Assembly: GCF_050632745.1 (NCBI RefSeq)
Contig: NZ_JBODSD010000001.1
Location: forward strand, 806,001 to 870,000
Source of the DNA: Mumia sp050632745
GTDB lineage: Bacteria; Actinomycetota; Actinomycetes; Propionibacteriales; Nocardioidaceae
Direction of reading: 5' to 3'
Length of the DNA stretch: 64,000 bases
Made by a program: the position numbers and the translations under genes. The notes beneath the pieces were generated by a model. The model was not told where the DNA came from, ran no database searches, and worked only from the letters and a program-made list of their open reading frames with translations. This document shows, in pieces, positions 1 to 8,131 of the stretch; position 1 is the stretch's first letter; each line of letters opens with the position of its first letter.

Positions 1-762
1 CCGGTCCTGGTGGTCGACAACTCCTCGGCGGCCGCCGTCGCGGAGGTCGCCGCGCGCCACGGTGCCGCGTACCTCGACCCGGGGGCCAACCTCGGATTCG
101 GCGCCGGCGTCAACGTCGGGGTCCGCGCGCTGCACGCCACAGGAGAGCGCCCTGACCTGCTGCTGCTCAACCCCGACGCGCGCATGGACGCCAAGGCGGT
201 GGCGGCGATGCAGGAAGTCGCCCACCGCGGTCGCGTGGCGGCGGTCGGGGTGAGCCAGGTGGACCCGGCGACGGGCCGGCCGGCGCGCGTCCTCTGGCCG
301 TTCCCCAGTCCGGTCGGTGCCTGGGTGGAGGCCTTCGGGCTCGGTCGGCTGCGCCGGCGCGAGGACTTCGCGATCGGCTCGATGCTCCTGCTGCGCGCCG
401 ACGCCTGGGACGACGTCGGCCCGATGGACGAGCGCTTCTTCCTCTACGCCGAGGAGACCGACTGGCAGAAGCGCGCCCGGGAGCGCGGCTGGACGATCGC
501 CGTCGCCGACGCCGAGACCTCGCACGTCGGGGCGGGGACCGGCGGAGACCCGGCGCGCCGCGAGGCCTGGTTCCACGCGTCGCTGGAGGCGTTCGTCCGC
601 AAGCACCACGGCCGTCGGGGGTGGCGGGTCTTCCGCGCCGGCATGGTCACCGGTGCTGCGGTGCGCGGGTGGGTCCTGCCCGGTGAGCGGGGCGCCGCCG
701 CGCGCCGACGTCGCGATCTCTACCTGGCCGGTCCGGCGACGGTCGGGGAGCGTCCGCGGTGA
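1..762 (+). CDS. Family 2 glycosyltransferase (WbbL/rhamnosyltransferase-like), 5' end outside window
   Basis: Cytoplasmic or membrane-associated transferase that adds a sugar from a nucleotide-sugar donor to a growing glycan. The visible part (about 253 residues) lacks the first beta strand, because the frame is open from base 1. Near the beginning it has the Asn-Leu-Gly-Phe-Gly-Ala-Gly-Val-Asn run typical of rhamnosyltransferases, then LLLLNPDA (the DXD-like metal site) and near the end YAEETDWQKRARERGW, the acceptor-side E/D-D-W motif of GT2 enzymes. The stop overlaps the GTG start of the next glycosyltransferase by GTGA, so the two are translationally coupled. Donor sugar and acceptor cannot be read from the sequence; the rhamnosyltransferase likeness is by motif only. 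Confidence 0.85.
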   Translation, partial: PVLVVDNSSAAAVAEVAARHGAAYLDPGANLGFGAGVNVGVRALHATGERPDLLLLNPDARMDAKAVAAMQEVAHRGRVAAVGVSQVDPATGRPARVLWPFPSPVGAWVEAFGLGRLRRREDFAIGSMLLLRADAWDDVGPMDERFFLYAEETDWQKRARERGWTIAVADAETSHVGAGTGGDPARREAWFHASLEAFVRKHHGRRGWRVFRAGMVTGAAVRGWVLPGERGAAARRRRDLYLAGPATVGERPR

Positions 763-1787
763 GCATGCGGGTGCTGCACCTCGTCTGCAGCGACGGGTTC
801 GCGGGGGTCGAGCGGTACGTCGCCACGACCGCCCGCACGCTCGCTTCCCACGGTGCCGAGGTCGAGGTGGTCGGGGGCCGCGAGGACGCCATGCGAGCCG
901 CCCTGGACGGGACCGCCGTGACGTGGTCCCCCGGGGGATCGGTCGGGGAGGCGCTGCGGCAGGCCGTACGCACGCGTGCCGACCTCGTCAACGCGCACAT
1001 GACGGAGGCCGAGCTCGTCGGCACGGTGGTGGGGACGGTGCGCCGGGTCCCGGTCGTGGCCACGCGCCACTTCGGCACGGTCCGCGGGTCGAGCCGTCTC
1101 GTGCGCGCCGTCGGACGCGGCGTCGAACGCCGGCTCGCGGCCGAGATCGCCATCTCCGACTTCGTCGCGCGCGAGGCGGGCGGGACGTACGACGTCGTCC
1201 ACTCCGGGGTCCCGTCGTCGGAGCACACGCTGGGCAGCAGCCGGCGTTCGCCGACGGTGCTCGTCGCCCAGCGCCTGGAGGCCGAGAAGAACACGGAGAC
1301 GGCGGTGCGCGCGTGGGCTGCCAGCCGGCTCGGCGACGACGGCTGGCGGCTCGAGATCGCCGGGGCCGGGAGCGAGGAGGCGGCCCTGCGACGGCTCGCC
1401 GACTCCCTCGGCGTGACGGCGCAGGTCGACTTCCTGGGCCACCGCGACGATCTCCCGTCGCTCTACGACCGGGCCGCCGTGCTCCTGGCACCCACGCCGC
1501 TCGAAGGGCTCGGTCTGAGCGTCGTCGAGGCGATGGCGCACGGCCTTCCCGTGGTCGCCACCGCCGCGGGAGGGCACCTCGAGACGGCCGGGAGCGTCCC
1601 CGACGCGGCGCTCTTCGCCCCCGGCGACAGCGAGGGCGCCGCCCGGCTGCTGCGGGCGCTGGCCGACGACGCACCGCGACGGGACCGCTACGGGAGCGCG
1701 TTGCAGCAGCGCCAGCGGGACTACTTCACGCTCGACCGGCAGGCCCGCGACACGCTGGCGGTGTACGAACGGGTGCTGGCGCGGTGA
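759..1787 (+). CDS. Family 4 glycosyltransferase
   Basis: 342-residue GT-B fold retaining glycosyltransferase, probably part of an exopolysaccharide or cell-wall glycan pathway. The C-terminal Rossmann domain is clear: LVAQRLEAEKN starts the donor domain, and the EGLGLSVVEAMAHGLPVV stretch is the GT4 E-x7-E nucleotide-sugar site. GTG at 759 is chosen because it overlaps the previous stop; an in-frame ATG two codons later is equally possible. It is the middle member of three overlapping glycosyltransferase genes. Substrate unknown. Confidence 0.88.
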   Translation: MSMRVLHLVCSDGFAGVERYVATTARTLASHGAEVEVVGGREDAMRAALDGTAVTWSPGGSVGEALRQAVRTRADLVNAHMTEAELVGTVVGTVRRVPVVATRHFGTVRGSSRLVRAVGRGVERRLAAEIAISDFVAREAGGTYDVVHSGVPSSEHTLGSSRRSPTVLVAQRLEAEKNTETAVRAWAASRLGDDGWRLEIAGAGSEEAALRRLADSLGVTAQVDFLGHRDDLPSLYDRAAVLLAPTPLEGLGLSVVEAMAHGLPVVATAAGGHLETAGSVPDAALFAPGDSEGAARLLRALADDAPRRDRYGSALQQRQRDYFTLDRQARDTLAVYERVLAR

Positions 1788-2920
1788 GCCGCCCGCTGGT
1801 GGTCCTGTCCCTCGAACCCTGGGACGACGTGTGGCGTCGCAACCAGTACCTCGTCGACGGCCTCCTCGCGCGTGATCCCGGGCTCCGCGTGCTGTTCGTC
1901 GAGCCGGCGAGCGACCCGGTCCACGACGCGCTCTCCCGGCGGCGTCCACGTCGGGGCGCCGGGCTCAGGAGCGTCCCGGGCCGCCCGCGGCTCCAGCGGC
2001 TGCAGCTCACCAAGCCGCTGCCCCGCGCCCTGGGGCCCGCGTCGGACCGCTGGCTGGTGCACGGCCTGCGCCGCGCCGTACGACGGCTGGGGCTCCACGA
2101 CCCGGTGCTGTGGGTCAACGACCCGGGCTGGGCGCCGGCGCTCAGGACCGGGTGGCCCGCGTTGTACGACATCACCGACGACTGGGTGCTCGCCGACCGC
2201 GGTGGCCGGACGGCACGTCGTACGCACGACAACGACGCGTACCTGCTGGCGCACGCCGCGGAGGTCGTGGTCTGCTCCACGGGTCTCGCCGCCAGCAAGG
2301 GGCGGGTGCGCGAGGTGACGCTGGTGCCCAACGCGGTCGACCTCGCGCGCTACCGGGAGCCGAGCGACCGTCCCGCCGACCTTCCGCCCGGCCCGGTGGC
2401 GGTGTACGTCGGGACGCTGCACGAGGACCGGACGGACGTCGCGCTGGTCGTGGCGACCGGAGCCGCTCTCGCCGACGTCGGCGGCACGCTCGTGCTCGTC
2501 GGGCCGGACGCGCTCACGCCCGAGAACCGTGCCCTCCTGCACTCCTCACCGGGTGTCGGGGTGCTGGGGCCGCGGCCGTACCAGACGATCCCCTCCTACC
2601 TCCAGCACGCCGGCGCGCTGGTGGTGCCTCACGTGGTCGACGCGTTCACCGACAGCCTCGACCCGATCAAGCTGTACGAGTACCTTGCCGTCGGGCGCCC
2701 GGTCGTGTCGACCCCTGTCGCCGGGTTCCGCGACGCCGAGGACGACGGCGTCGTCGTGGCGTCGGGAGCGGCCTTCACGAGCGCGGTGCACGACCTCCTC
2801 GCGGCGCCGTGGACCCCGTCACGGCAGGTCGACGTGCCGACCTGGGACGACCGGGTGGCGGCGGTCGAGGCGGTGCTCGCCCGGATTCCCGGTCACTCGG
2901 GGCGCGGCCCCTCGGAGTGA
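1784..2920 (+). CDS. GT-B glycosyltransferase, third gene of the cluster
   Basis: 378-residue protein starting at a GTG that overlaps the upstream stop (GTGA). The N-terminal half begins VVLSLEPWDDVWRRNQY and has YDITDDW near its end; the C-terminal half has VPNAVDLARY and the PIKLYEYLAVGRPVVST donor-binding segment. This pattern is common in actinobacterial exopolysaccharide transferases of the GT1/GT4 superfamily. Its last 28 bases overlap the 3' end of the convergent BY-kinase gene. An open frame in the same phase runs back to 317, but that part is antisense-like shadow of the two upstream genes. Donor and acceptor unknown. Confidence 0.85.
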   Translation: MSRPLVVLSLEPWDDVWRRNQYLVDGLLARDPGLRVLFVEPASDPVHDALSRRRPRRGAGLRSVPGRPRLQRLQLTKPLPRALGPASDRWLVHGLRRAVRRLGLHDPVLWVNDPGWAPALRTGWPALYDITDDWVLADRGGRTARRTHDNDAYLLAHAAEVVVCSTGLAASKGRVREVTLVPNAVDLARYREPSDRPADLPPGPVAVYVGTLHEDRTDVALVVATGAALADVGGTLVLVGPDALTPENRALLHSSPGVGVLGPRPYQTIPSYLQHAGALVVPHVVDAFTDSLDPIKLYEYLAVGRPVVSTPVAGFRDAEDDGVVVASGAAFTSAVHDLLAAPWTPSRQVDVPTWDDRVAAVEAVLARIPGHSGRGPSE

Positions 2921-4899
2921 GGGCGGGCGAACGCGCGCTCGAGGAACGGCGTGCCGCCACGTCGGTCGTCCTCGCCGTCGTCGCCACGGGCCGCTCCCGC
3001 GGAGGCACCGGTCGGCCGGTCGTCGTGCTCGGTGACCGCCGGCATCACCGCCGTCGTCACGGTCGACTCGTCGCGGTCCGTCGCGCGCGTCTCCCTGGTC
3101 GGAGTCGCGGACGCCGAGCCTTCCGGCGCGGTCGCGCGCTCCGGGACGCCGGCGGCCGGAGCCGTCTGGGGTGCCGGAGCCGTGTGAGGGGTCGGGGTCG
3201 TCTGCGACGCTCGGGGTGCCTCGGCGGACGCCTCGGGCGCGGGGCTCCGCGGTGCCGCCGGCTCCGGGGTCACGTCCGTCTCCGGCCTCTCCACCGTCTC
3301 CGGCCTCTCCACCGTCTCCGGCGCCTCGCTCGCGGCCTCGCGCACGCGGCTGGGCGTGCGCGACTCCGCAGCCCGGCTGCCCAGGTAGTAGTCGCGGTAG
3401 GACTTGGGGAGCCGGCGCCGCGAGCGGTTCAGGATCACGCCGAGCACGTTGCGGTTGTTGGACCGCAGGGTGCGCACGGCGTCGATCAGCGTCGAGCGGT
3501 TCGAGCGGCCCGCCGAGGCCAGGACGGCGACGCCGTCGGCCATGCCTGCGAGGAGGGTCGCGTCGGTCATGCCCAGGGCCGGCGGGCTGTCGACGATGAC
3601 CACGTCGGCGATGTGCCGGAGGTGGTCGACCACCGCGCGGGCGGAGCGCTTCGCGAGGAGGTCGGCCGGGTCCGGCGGGACGTCGCCCGGCGGGAGGATG
3701 CTCAGGCCCTCGAACTCCGTCGGGCGCAGCACCGCCGCGACGTCGTCCTGGGTCACCTCGCCGACACCGTCGCGGTCGCCGCGCGAGGCGAGGTCGGCGA
3801 ACCCGGCTCCGTCGGCGGCGTCGCCGAAGTAGAGGTCGAGACGCGGACGGCGGAGGTCGCCGCCCACCAGCACGACCTTCTTGCCGGCGCGGGCCCACGA
3901 CACGGCGAGGTTGGCGGTGACGAACGTCTTGCCGTCGCCGGGCTCGGGGCTCGTCATGACGAGCACGCCGTGCTCGGGCGGCATGAGGACCTGCAACGAC
4001 GTCCGGAGCGCGCGGACGCCCTCGTTGAAGGCGGTGTGCCGACGGTCGGCCGTGGGGAGGACGGGGCGCTCGCCCTTCGGCGTGCGCTGACGGTTGAGGG
4101 CGAGCTCGCCGAGCGCGGGGACTCCCGTGAGCGGCTCGATCTCCCCCTGCTCGCGGAGCCGGTCGTCGAACTGCTCGCGCACCAGAGCGACACCGGCACC
4201 GGCGATCAGGCCGGCGAGGAGGCCGATCGCGATCACCGTCACCGGGGGCGTCGCGTCGGACGCGCCCGGGCCGGCCTCCTTGAGCACGACGGCCGGGGCG
4301 CCGGCATTCTCGAGCTTGCTGATCTTGGTGTTGGTGTCGCTCAGCGCTGTCGTGGCCGACGTGAGGTTGGTCAGCGCGACCTGGTCCTTGGAGTTCGCCC
4401 CGAGCTGCTTCTGGTAGGCGTTGACGGCCCGCGTCTGCTCGGCCTTGTCCTTCTCGAGCCGTTCCGCGGCGGCGTCGACCTGGGCCTGGAGGTAGCCGAC
4501 GTACGCGTTGGCGACCGCGTTGGCGCGCGCCTGTGCCTCCTCCGGCGTGCTGCCGGAGGCGTCGATCGCGATGCGGTTGGTGCGCACGCCCTCGATCAGG
4601 GTCGCGGTGACCGAACCCACGTCGCTCGCCGTCGAGCCGCCGAGCGACTGGGCGGCCGGCTCCAGGACGGCCGGCGAGGTGACCGACTCGGTGTCGACGT
4701 CGAGCTCGATCCCCTCGTAGCTGCCGCTGCCCTCTCCGGCCGACGTGGCGGCCGCACTCATACGGACCGTCGCCTGCGACGAGTAGGTCGGGACCTGGCG
4801 GGACAGGTAGAGCATCGCGACGAGGAGGACGAGCACGAGGGTGGCGCCGATGAGGAGTCGGCGCTGCCACAGCACTTCGAGCACCTGACGGAATGTCAT
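2893..4899 (-). CDS. Wzz/CpsC-CpsD type polysaccharide co-polymerase with BY-kinase domain
   Basis: About 668-residue inner-membrane protein that in this family controls chain length and export of capsular or exopolysaccharide through autokinase activity. It has a short cytoplasmic N-terminus, a membrane segment at about 15-37, an extracytoplasmic Wzz loop with coiled-coil character, a second membrane segment near 225-245, then a cytoplasmic BY-kinase: Walker A SPEPGDGKT, A' motif VVLVGGDLRRPR, Walker B VVIVDSPP. The first Asp of the usual A' DxD is Gly. A small Tyr cluster (SYRDYYLG) is followed by some 180 residues of Pro/Glu/Thr-rich tail with a repeated VERPET unit. ATG 4899 is preferred over TTG 4905 because an AGAGG-like ribosome site lies just upstream. 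It faces the three glycosyltransferases and probably serves the same glycan. Confidence 0.9.
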   Translation of the reverse strand: MTFRQVLEVLWQRRLLIGATLVLVLLVAMLYLSRQVPTYSSQATVRMSAAATSAGEGSGSYEGIELDVDTESVTSPAVLEPAAQSLGGSTASDVGSVTATLIEGVRTNRIAIDASGSTPEEAQARANAVANAYVGYLQAQVDAAAERLEKDKAEQTRAVNAYQKQLGANSKDQVALTNLTSATTALSDTNTKISKLENAGAPAVVLKEAGPGASDATPPVTVIAIGLLAGLIAGAGVALVREQFDDRLREQGEIEPLTGVPALGELALNRQRTPKGERPVLPTADRRHTAFNEGVRALRTSLQVLMPPEHGVLVMTSPEPGDGKTFVTANLAVSWARAGKKVVLVGGDLRRPRLDLYFGDAADGAGFADLASRGDRDGVGEVTQDDVAAVLRPTEFEGLSILPPGDVPPDPADLLAKRSARAVVDHLRHIADVVIVDSPPALGMTDATLLAGMADGVAVLASAGRSNRSTLIDAVRTLRSNNRNVLGVILNRSRRRLPKSYRDYYLGSRAAESRTPSRVREAASEAPETVERPETVERPETDVTPEPAAPRSPAPEASAEAPRASQTTPTPHTAPAPQTAPAAGVPERATAPEGSASATPTRETRATDRDESTVTTAVMPAVTEHDDRPTGASAGAARGDDGEDDRRGGTPFLERAFARPHSEGPRPE

Positions 4900-4997
4900 G
4901 ACCAACCTCTGGTACGCCGGACAACGGGAGAAGCCTACGTGGTCGTCACGGTGGACCGGGGCCCTCGAGCCCTGTCCACAGCACGCCCCGTTGTCGA

Positions 4998-5003
4998 AGT
5001 CTA
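4998..5003 (-). promoter_or_regulatory. -10 box TAGACT for the BY-kinase gene
   Basis: Reads TAGACT on the minus strand about 100 bases upstream of the BY-kinase start. It matches the TAGNNT class that recurs before genes in this window. No good -35 is visible. Confidence 0.45.
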
Positions 5004-5050
5004 GGCGTCGGAGGTGTCCGGCTGGGGAATATCGGCGTACTACGGGCCGA

Positions 5051-5056
5051 TAGGCT
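5051..5056 (+). promoter_or_regulatory. -10 box TAGGCT for the CysQ-like gene
   Basis: TAGGCT sits 35 bases before the ATG, giving a leader of about 28 bases with an AGGA ribosome site at 5081-5084. It is divergent from the BY-kinase promoter. Confidence 0.5.
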
Positions 5057-5090
5057 GACGTGAACCACCCCCCGACCCCGAGGACGGACG

Positions 5091-5870
5091 ATGCCGTACG
5101 CCGCCGATCAGGGCGCTGCCCCCGCTGACGACCACGCGTTCGCGGGATGGCTCGCCGACCGCGCGGGCGAGCGCCTGCTCGAGGTGCGGGCCGGTGGTCT
5201 GGAGGGCAAGGAGCTCAAGGACGCCGGCGACCGTGCTGCCCAGGACGTCCTTGCCGCGCTCCTCGCCGAGCACCGTCCCGGGGACGCCGTCCTCAGCGAG
5301 GAGGCGGCCGACGACCGTGCGCGGGTGGACGCCGCGCGCGTGTGGATCATCGACCCGCTCGACGGCACACGGGAGTTCTCCGAGCCGCCGCGCGACGACT
5401 GGGCGGTCCACGTCGCGCTCTGGGAGGACGGCGACCTGGTCGCGGGGGCGGTCGCGCAGCCCGCCCTCGGTGAGACCTTCTGCACGGCGAAGGCCCCCGT
5501 CGTCGGCCCGCGCGCGGAGGGACCGCTGCGGATCGCGGTGAGCCGGAGCCGGCCGCCGGCCTTCGTCGACGCGCTCGCGGCCGAGACCGGCGCGGTGCTG
5601 GTCCCGATGGGCTCGGCCGGCGTCAAGGTCATGTCGGTGGTGCGCGACCTCGCCGACGTCTACGTGCACGCCGGCGGCCAGTACGAGTGGGACTCCGCGG
5701 CGCCCGTGGTGGTCGCCCGGGCGGCCGGCCTCCACACCAGCCGCGCCGACGGTGCACCGCTGGAGTACAACCGTGAGAACCCGTGGCTCCCGGACCTCCT
5801 GGTGTGCCGCCCCGAGATGGCCGAGCAGGTGGCGTCCTTCGTCCGCGGGGCCGGTGTCGTCGAGGGCTGA
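5091..5870 (+). CDS. cysQ: 3'(2'),5'-bisphosphate nucleotidase / inositol monophosphatase family protein (CysQ-like)
   Basis: 259-residue Mg-dependent, Li-sensitive type phosphatase. In this family CysQ removes the 3' phosphate from PAP or PAPS (sulfate assimilation by-products), and close relatives act on inositol phosphates. The metal site is complete: LSEEAAD supplies the Glu, WIIDPLDGTREF is the DPLDGT signature at about 85-96, and YEWDSAAPVVV near 200 gives the third Asp. The KELKDAGDRAAQDVL segment near residue 43 is the usual K-x-D-x-T/A-x-AD region. The AGGA site 6 bases upstream supports the ATG. It stands alone between divergent promoters and an LCP gene. Substrate within the family is inferred. 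Confidence 0.85.
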   Translation: MPYAADQGAAPADDHAFAGWLADRAGERLLEVRAGGLEGKELKDAGDRAAQDVLAALLAEHRPGDAVLSEEAADDRARVDAARVWIIDPLDGTREFSEPPRDDWAVHVALWEDGDLVAGAVAQPALGETFCTAKAPVVGPRAEGPLRIAVSRSRPPAFVDALAAETGAVLVPMGSAGVKVMSVVRDLADVYVHAGGQYEWDSAAPVVVARAAGLHTSRADGAPLEYNRENPWLPDLLVCRPEMAEQVASFVRGAGVVEG

Positions 5871-5961
5871 TCCTCGCTGCGAGGTCCCGCTCGGTGAGGG
5901 CGTGACGCGTCCCTCGCCGACCACCTTGTGCATTCGCCCACGAAGGGCCGGTGCGTCGGGC

Positions 5962-5967
5962 TAGCGT
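5962..5967 (+). promoter_or_regulatory. -10 box TAGCGT for the first LCP gene
   Basis: TAGCGT lies about 55 bases before the TTG start. The same hexamer precedes the FkbM gene, the DUF1996 gene, the GH92 gene and the DUF2277 gene. Confidence 0.45.
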
Positions 5968-6022
5968 GGGTGTTCCGCAGGTCTGGGCCTGCGGAAATCC
6001 CCCCCGCTCTCGGAGTCCCCCC

Positions 6023-7111
6023 TTGTCTGACGACGTCGTGTCGGACGCGCCCGAGCAGGCCCCGCGCCCGCGTCGGCTCGTCCGCCGTTCTCGCCCGCTC
6101 CGCAAGGCCCTCGTGGGTCTCGCGTCCTGCGTCGTGCTGCTCGCGCTGGTGCTCGGTGCCGGCGCGTGGTGGCTGCAGAGCCGGCTCGGAGGCCAGATCA
6201 CCCAGGTCCAGGGCGCGTTCGCCGGTCTCGAGACGCGACCGGCGCGTGCCGCGGGCACTCCCGGGGACGCGGTCAACATCCTCCTGATGGGCACCGACCG
6301 TCGGTCCGACACCCCCACGACGGGGGCGAACGCCGAGGCGCCGGCGTGGCTCCCCGGCGAGCAGCGCACCGACGCGCTGATGGTGCTGCACGTCGACGGC
6401 GACCGTGAGGGAGCCTCGATCGTCTCGATCCCGCGCGACGCGTGGGTCACCGTCCCGGGACACGGGCCCCACAAGGTCAACGCGGCGTTCTCGCTCGCCG
6501 GACCGTCGCTCGCGGTCCAGACGGTCGAGGAGCTGACGGACCTGCGGATCGACCACCTCGCCGTCGTGGACTGGCAGGGCTTCGCGGCCATGATCGACGC
6601 GCTCGGCGGGGTCACGGTCGACGTCCCGGCCACCGTGCACGACAGTGCACGTGACCGGACCTGGACCGCCGGGGCCCACGAGCTCGACGGCGCGGACGCG
6701 CTCGCGTACGTCGGCCAGCGCTACGGGCTCCCGGGAGGTGACCTCGACCGGGTCGAGCGGCAGCAGGCCGTCCTGCGTGCCCTCCTGCAGCGCACGCTGA
6801 CCCGCGACGTGCTCGCGAACCCGCGCACGGTGCTGAGGCTCCTCGACACCGCCACCCGCAACCTCACCGTCGACGACGGATGGTCGGTCGGCGACATGCG
6901 CGGCCTGGCGCTGTCGCTGCGCAGCCTGCGCGCCGACGACGTCGTCTTCACGACCGTCCCGATCAAGGGGCTCGGGCGTGCCGGCGGCGAGAGCATCGTG
7001 CGGCTGGACCGCGACCGGGGTCGCGAGATGTGGGGGGCCCTGCGCGAGGACCGCCTCGGCGAGTGGCTGGCCGCCACCGGCGGGGGCTCGCTCCCTGCCG
7101 TCGTCGACTGA
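6023..7111 (+). CDS. LytR-CpsA-Psr (LCP) family glycopolymer ligase, copy 1
   Basis: 362-residue type II membrane protein. LCP enzymes transfer lipid-linked glycopolymers (teichoic acids, arabinogalactan, capsule) onto peptidoglycan outside the membrane. A basic cytoplasmic N-terminus (RRLVRRSRPLRK) is followed by one membrane helix (VVLLALVLGAGAWWL) and the extracytoplasmic LCP domain with NILLMGTDRRSD, VSIPRDAWV, KVNAAFSLAG and LDALGGVTV-type motifs; the Arg/Asp residues that bind the pyrophosphate are present. TTG at 6023 is chosen because GGAG at 6012-6015 sits 7 bases upstream; the frame opens further upstream without a ribosome site. A close paralogue follows the next gene. Confidence 0.9.
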   Translation: MSDDVVSDAPEQAPRPRRLVRRSRPLRKALVGLASCVVLLALVLGAGAWWLQSRLGGQITQVQGAFAGLETRPARAAGTPGDAVNILLMGTDRRSDTPTTGANAEAPAWLPGEQRTDALMVLHVDGDREGASIVSIPRDAWVTVPGHGPHKVNAAFSLAGPSLAVQTVEELTDLRIDHLAVVDWQGFAAMIDALGGVTVDVPATVHDSARDRTWTAGAHELDGADALAYVGQRYGLPGGDLDRVERQQAVLRALLQRTLTRDVLANPRTVLRLLDTATRNLTVDDGWSVGDMRGLALSLRSLRADDVVFTTVPIKGLGRAGGESIVRLDRDRGREMWGALREDRLGEWLAATGGGSLPAVVD

Positions 7112-7155
7112 GCGACGGAGTCCGGCAAAGCGGGGACGTGACCTGCGGCCGTGGT

Positions 7156-7161
7156 TAGCGT
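7156..7161 (+). promoter_or_regulatory. -10 box TAGCGT for the FkbM gene
   Basis: TAGCGT 40 bases before the ATG at 7201, with the preceding T giving TTAGCGT. The G-rich CTGGGGGA just before the ATG is the likely ribosome site. Confidence 0.45.
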
Positions 7162-7200
7162 GAGGGCGTCGACGGTTGTCGAGAGTCCTCTGGGGGACCC

Positions 7201-8103
7201 ATGGGCGCAGTGGATCGTGTCGGTTCGGTGCTGCGACGCCTGCCTGCGTGGCGTGGCAAGGCGCGGGCGACGAGGATCGCCGCACGCGTGCTGCCGCCCG
7301 ACGCCTGCGTCCGCCGCATCCACGACGACGCAGGCTTCGACTACCTCGTCGACCTCCGGAGCCGGACCGAGGCGGGAGTGTTCGCCAACGGGCCGGACGA
7401 CTTCGTCGCCCCGGTGCTCTCCCTCCTGATGCAGCCAGGGGACCTCGTCCTCGACATCGGGGCGAACGTCGGGCTGGTCACGCTCCCGCTGGCGGCGGCC
7501 GCACGGCGTACGGGGGCCTCCGTGATCGCCGTCGAGCCGATCCCCACCAACCACTCGCGGCTGGTCGACGCCGTCCGGCTGAACGGCTTCGAGGACCTCG
7601 TGACGACGGTGCACACCGCCCTCGCCGATGCGCCCGGGCGGACGACGATGTCGGTCGACCGCGACGCCCCCACCGGCAACGCCTACCTCCGCACCAACCG
7701 TCACGACCCGGCGATGCCGACCTTCGAGGTCGCCGTCCGCACGCTCGACGACCTGCTGGACGAGGTGGCACCCGGTCGCTCGGCGTCGCTGGTGAAGATC
7801 GACGTCGAGGGCGCGGAGATGCTCGTGCTCGGCGGCGCGCAGCTGATGCTGGCCGAGCACCGGCCGGTGATCCTGGGCGAGTTCAACTCGGGCCTGATGC
7901 CGGCGTTCGGTCACACGTTCCTGGACGTGGCGGCAGCGCTCGAGCCGCTGGGCTACAAGCCGTACGCGTTCGTCGCCGGGCCGCGCGTGGTCCCGATCGT
8001 CCCCGAGGTGGGACGCGGGGACGTGCTGTGGATCCCGGCGGAGCGGGAGCTGCGCGTGGTCTCCGCGATCAACGCGGCGGCGTCCGGAGCGCGCGCGCAC
8101 TGA
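7201..8103 (+). CDS. FkbM-family SAM-dependent methyltransferase
   Basis: 300-residue soluble methyltransferase. FkbM enzymes O-methylate sugars and polyketides, and in polysaccharide clusters they usually methylate a glycan. The SAM-binding motif I VLDIGANVGLVTLPLA is at about 81-96, the acidic ribose contact IAVEPIP follows, and the FkbM signature VKIDVEGAEMLVLGGA is at about 198-213. The gene lies between two LCP ligase genes, so its substrate may be the glycopolymer they attach; that link is inference. Start ATG has a G-rich ribosome site. Confidence 0.85.
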   Translation: MGAVDRVGSVLRRLPAWRGKARATRIAARVLPPDACVRRIHDDAGFDYLVDLRSRTEAGVFANGPDDFVAPVLSLLMQPGDLVLDIGANVGLVTLPLAAAARRTGASVIAVEPIPTNHSRLVDAVRLNGFEDLVTTVHTALADAPGRTTMSVDRDAPTGNAYLRTNRHDPAMPTFEVAVRTLDDLLDEVAPGRSASLVKIDVEGAEMLVLGGAQLMLAEHRPVILGEFNSGLMPAFGHTFLDVAAALEPLGYKPYAFVAGPRVVPIVPEVGRGDVLWIPAERELRVVSAINAAASGARAH

Positions 8104-8115
8104 GCCCCGCGCGCG

Positions 8116-8121
8116 TACGCT
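8116..8121 (+). promoter_or_regulatory. -10 box TACGCT for the second LCP gene
   Basis: TACGCT 10 bases before the ATG at 8132 would place transcription start within a few bases of the start codon, implying a leaderless or nearly leaderless mRNA. The same hexamer precedes metB. Confidence 0.4.
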
Positions 8122-8131
8122 GGTGCGCGCG

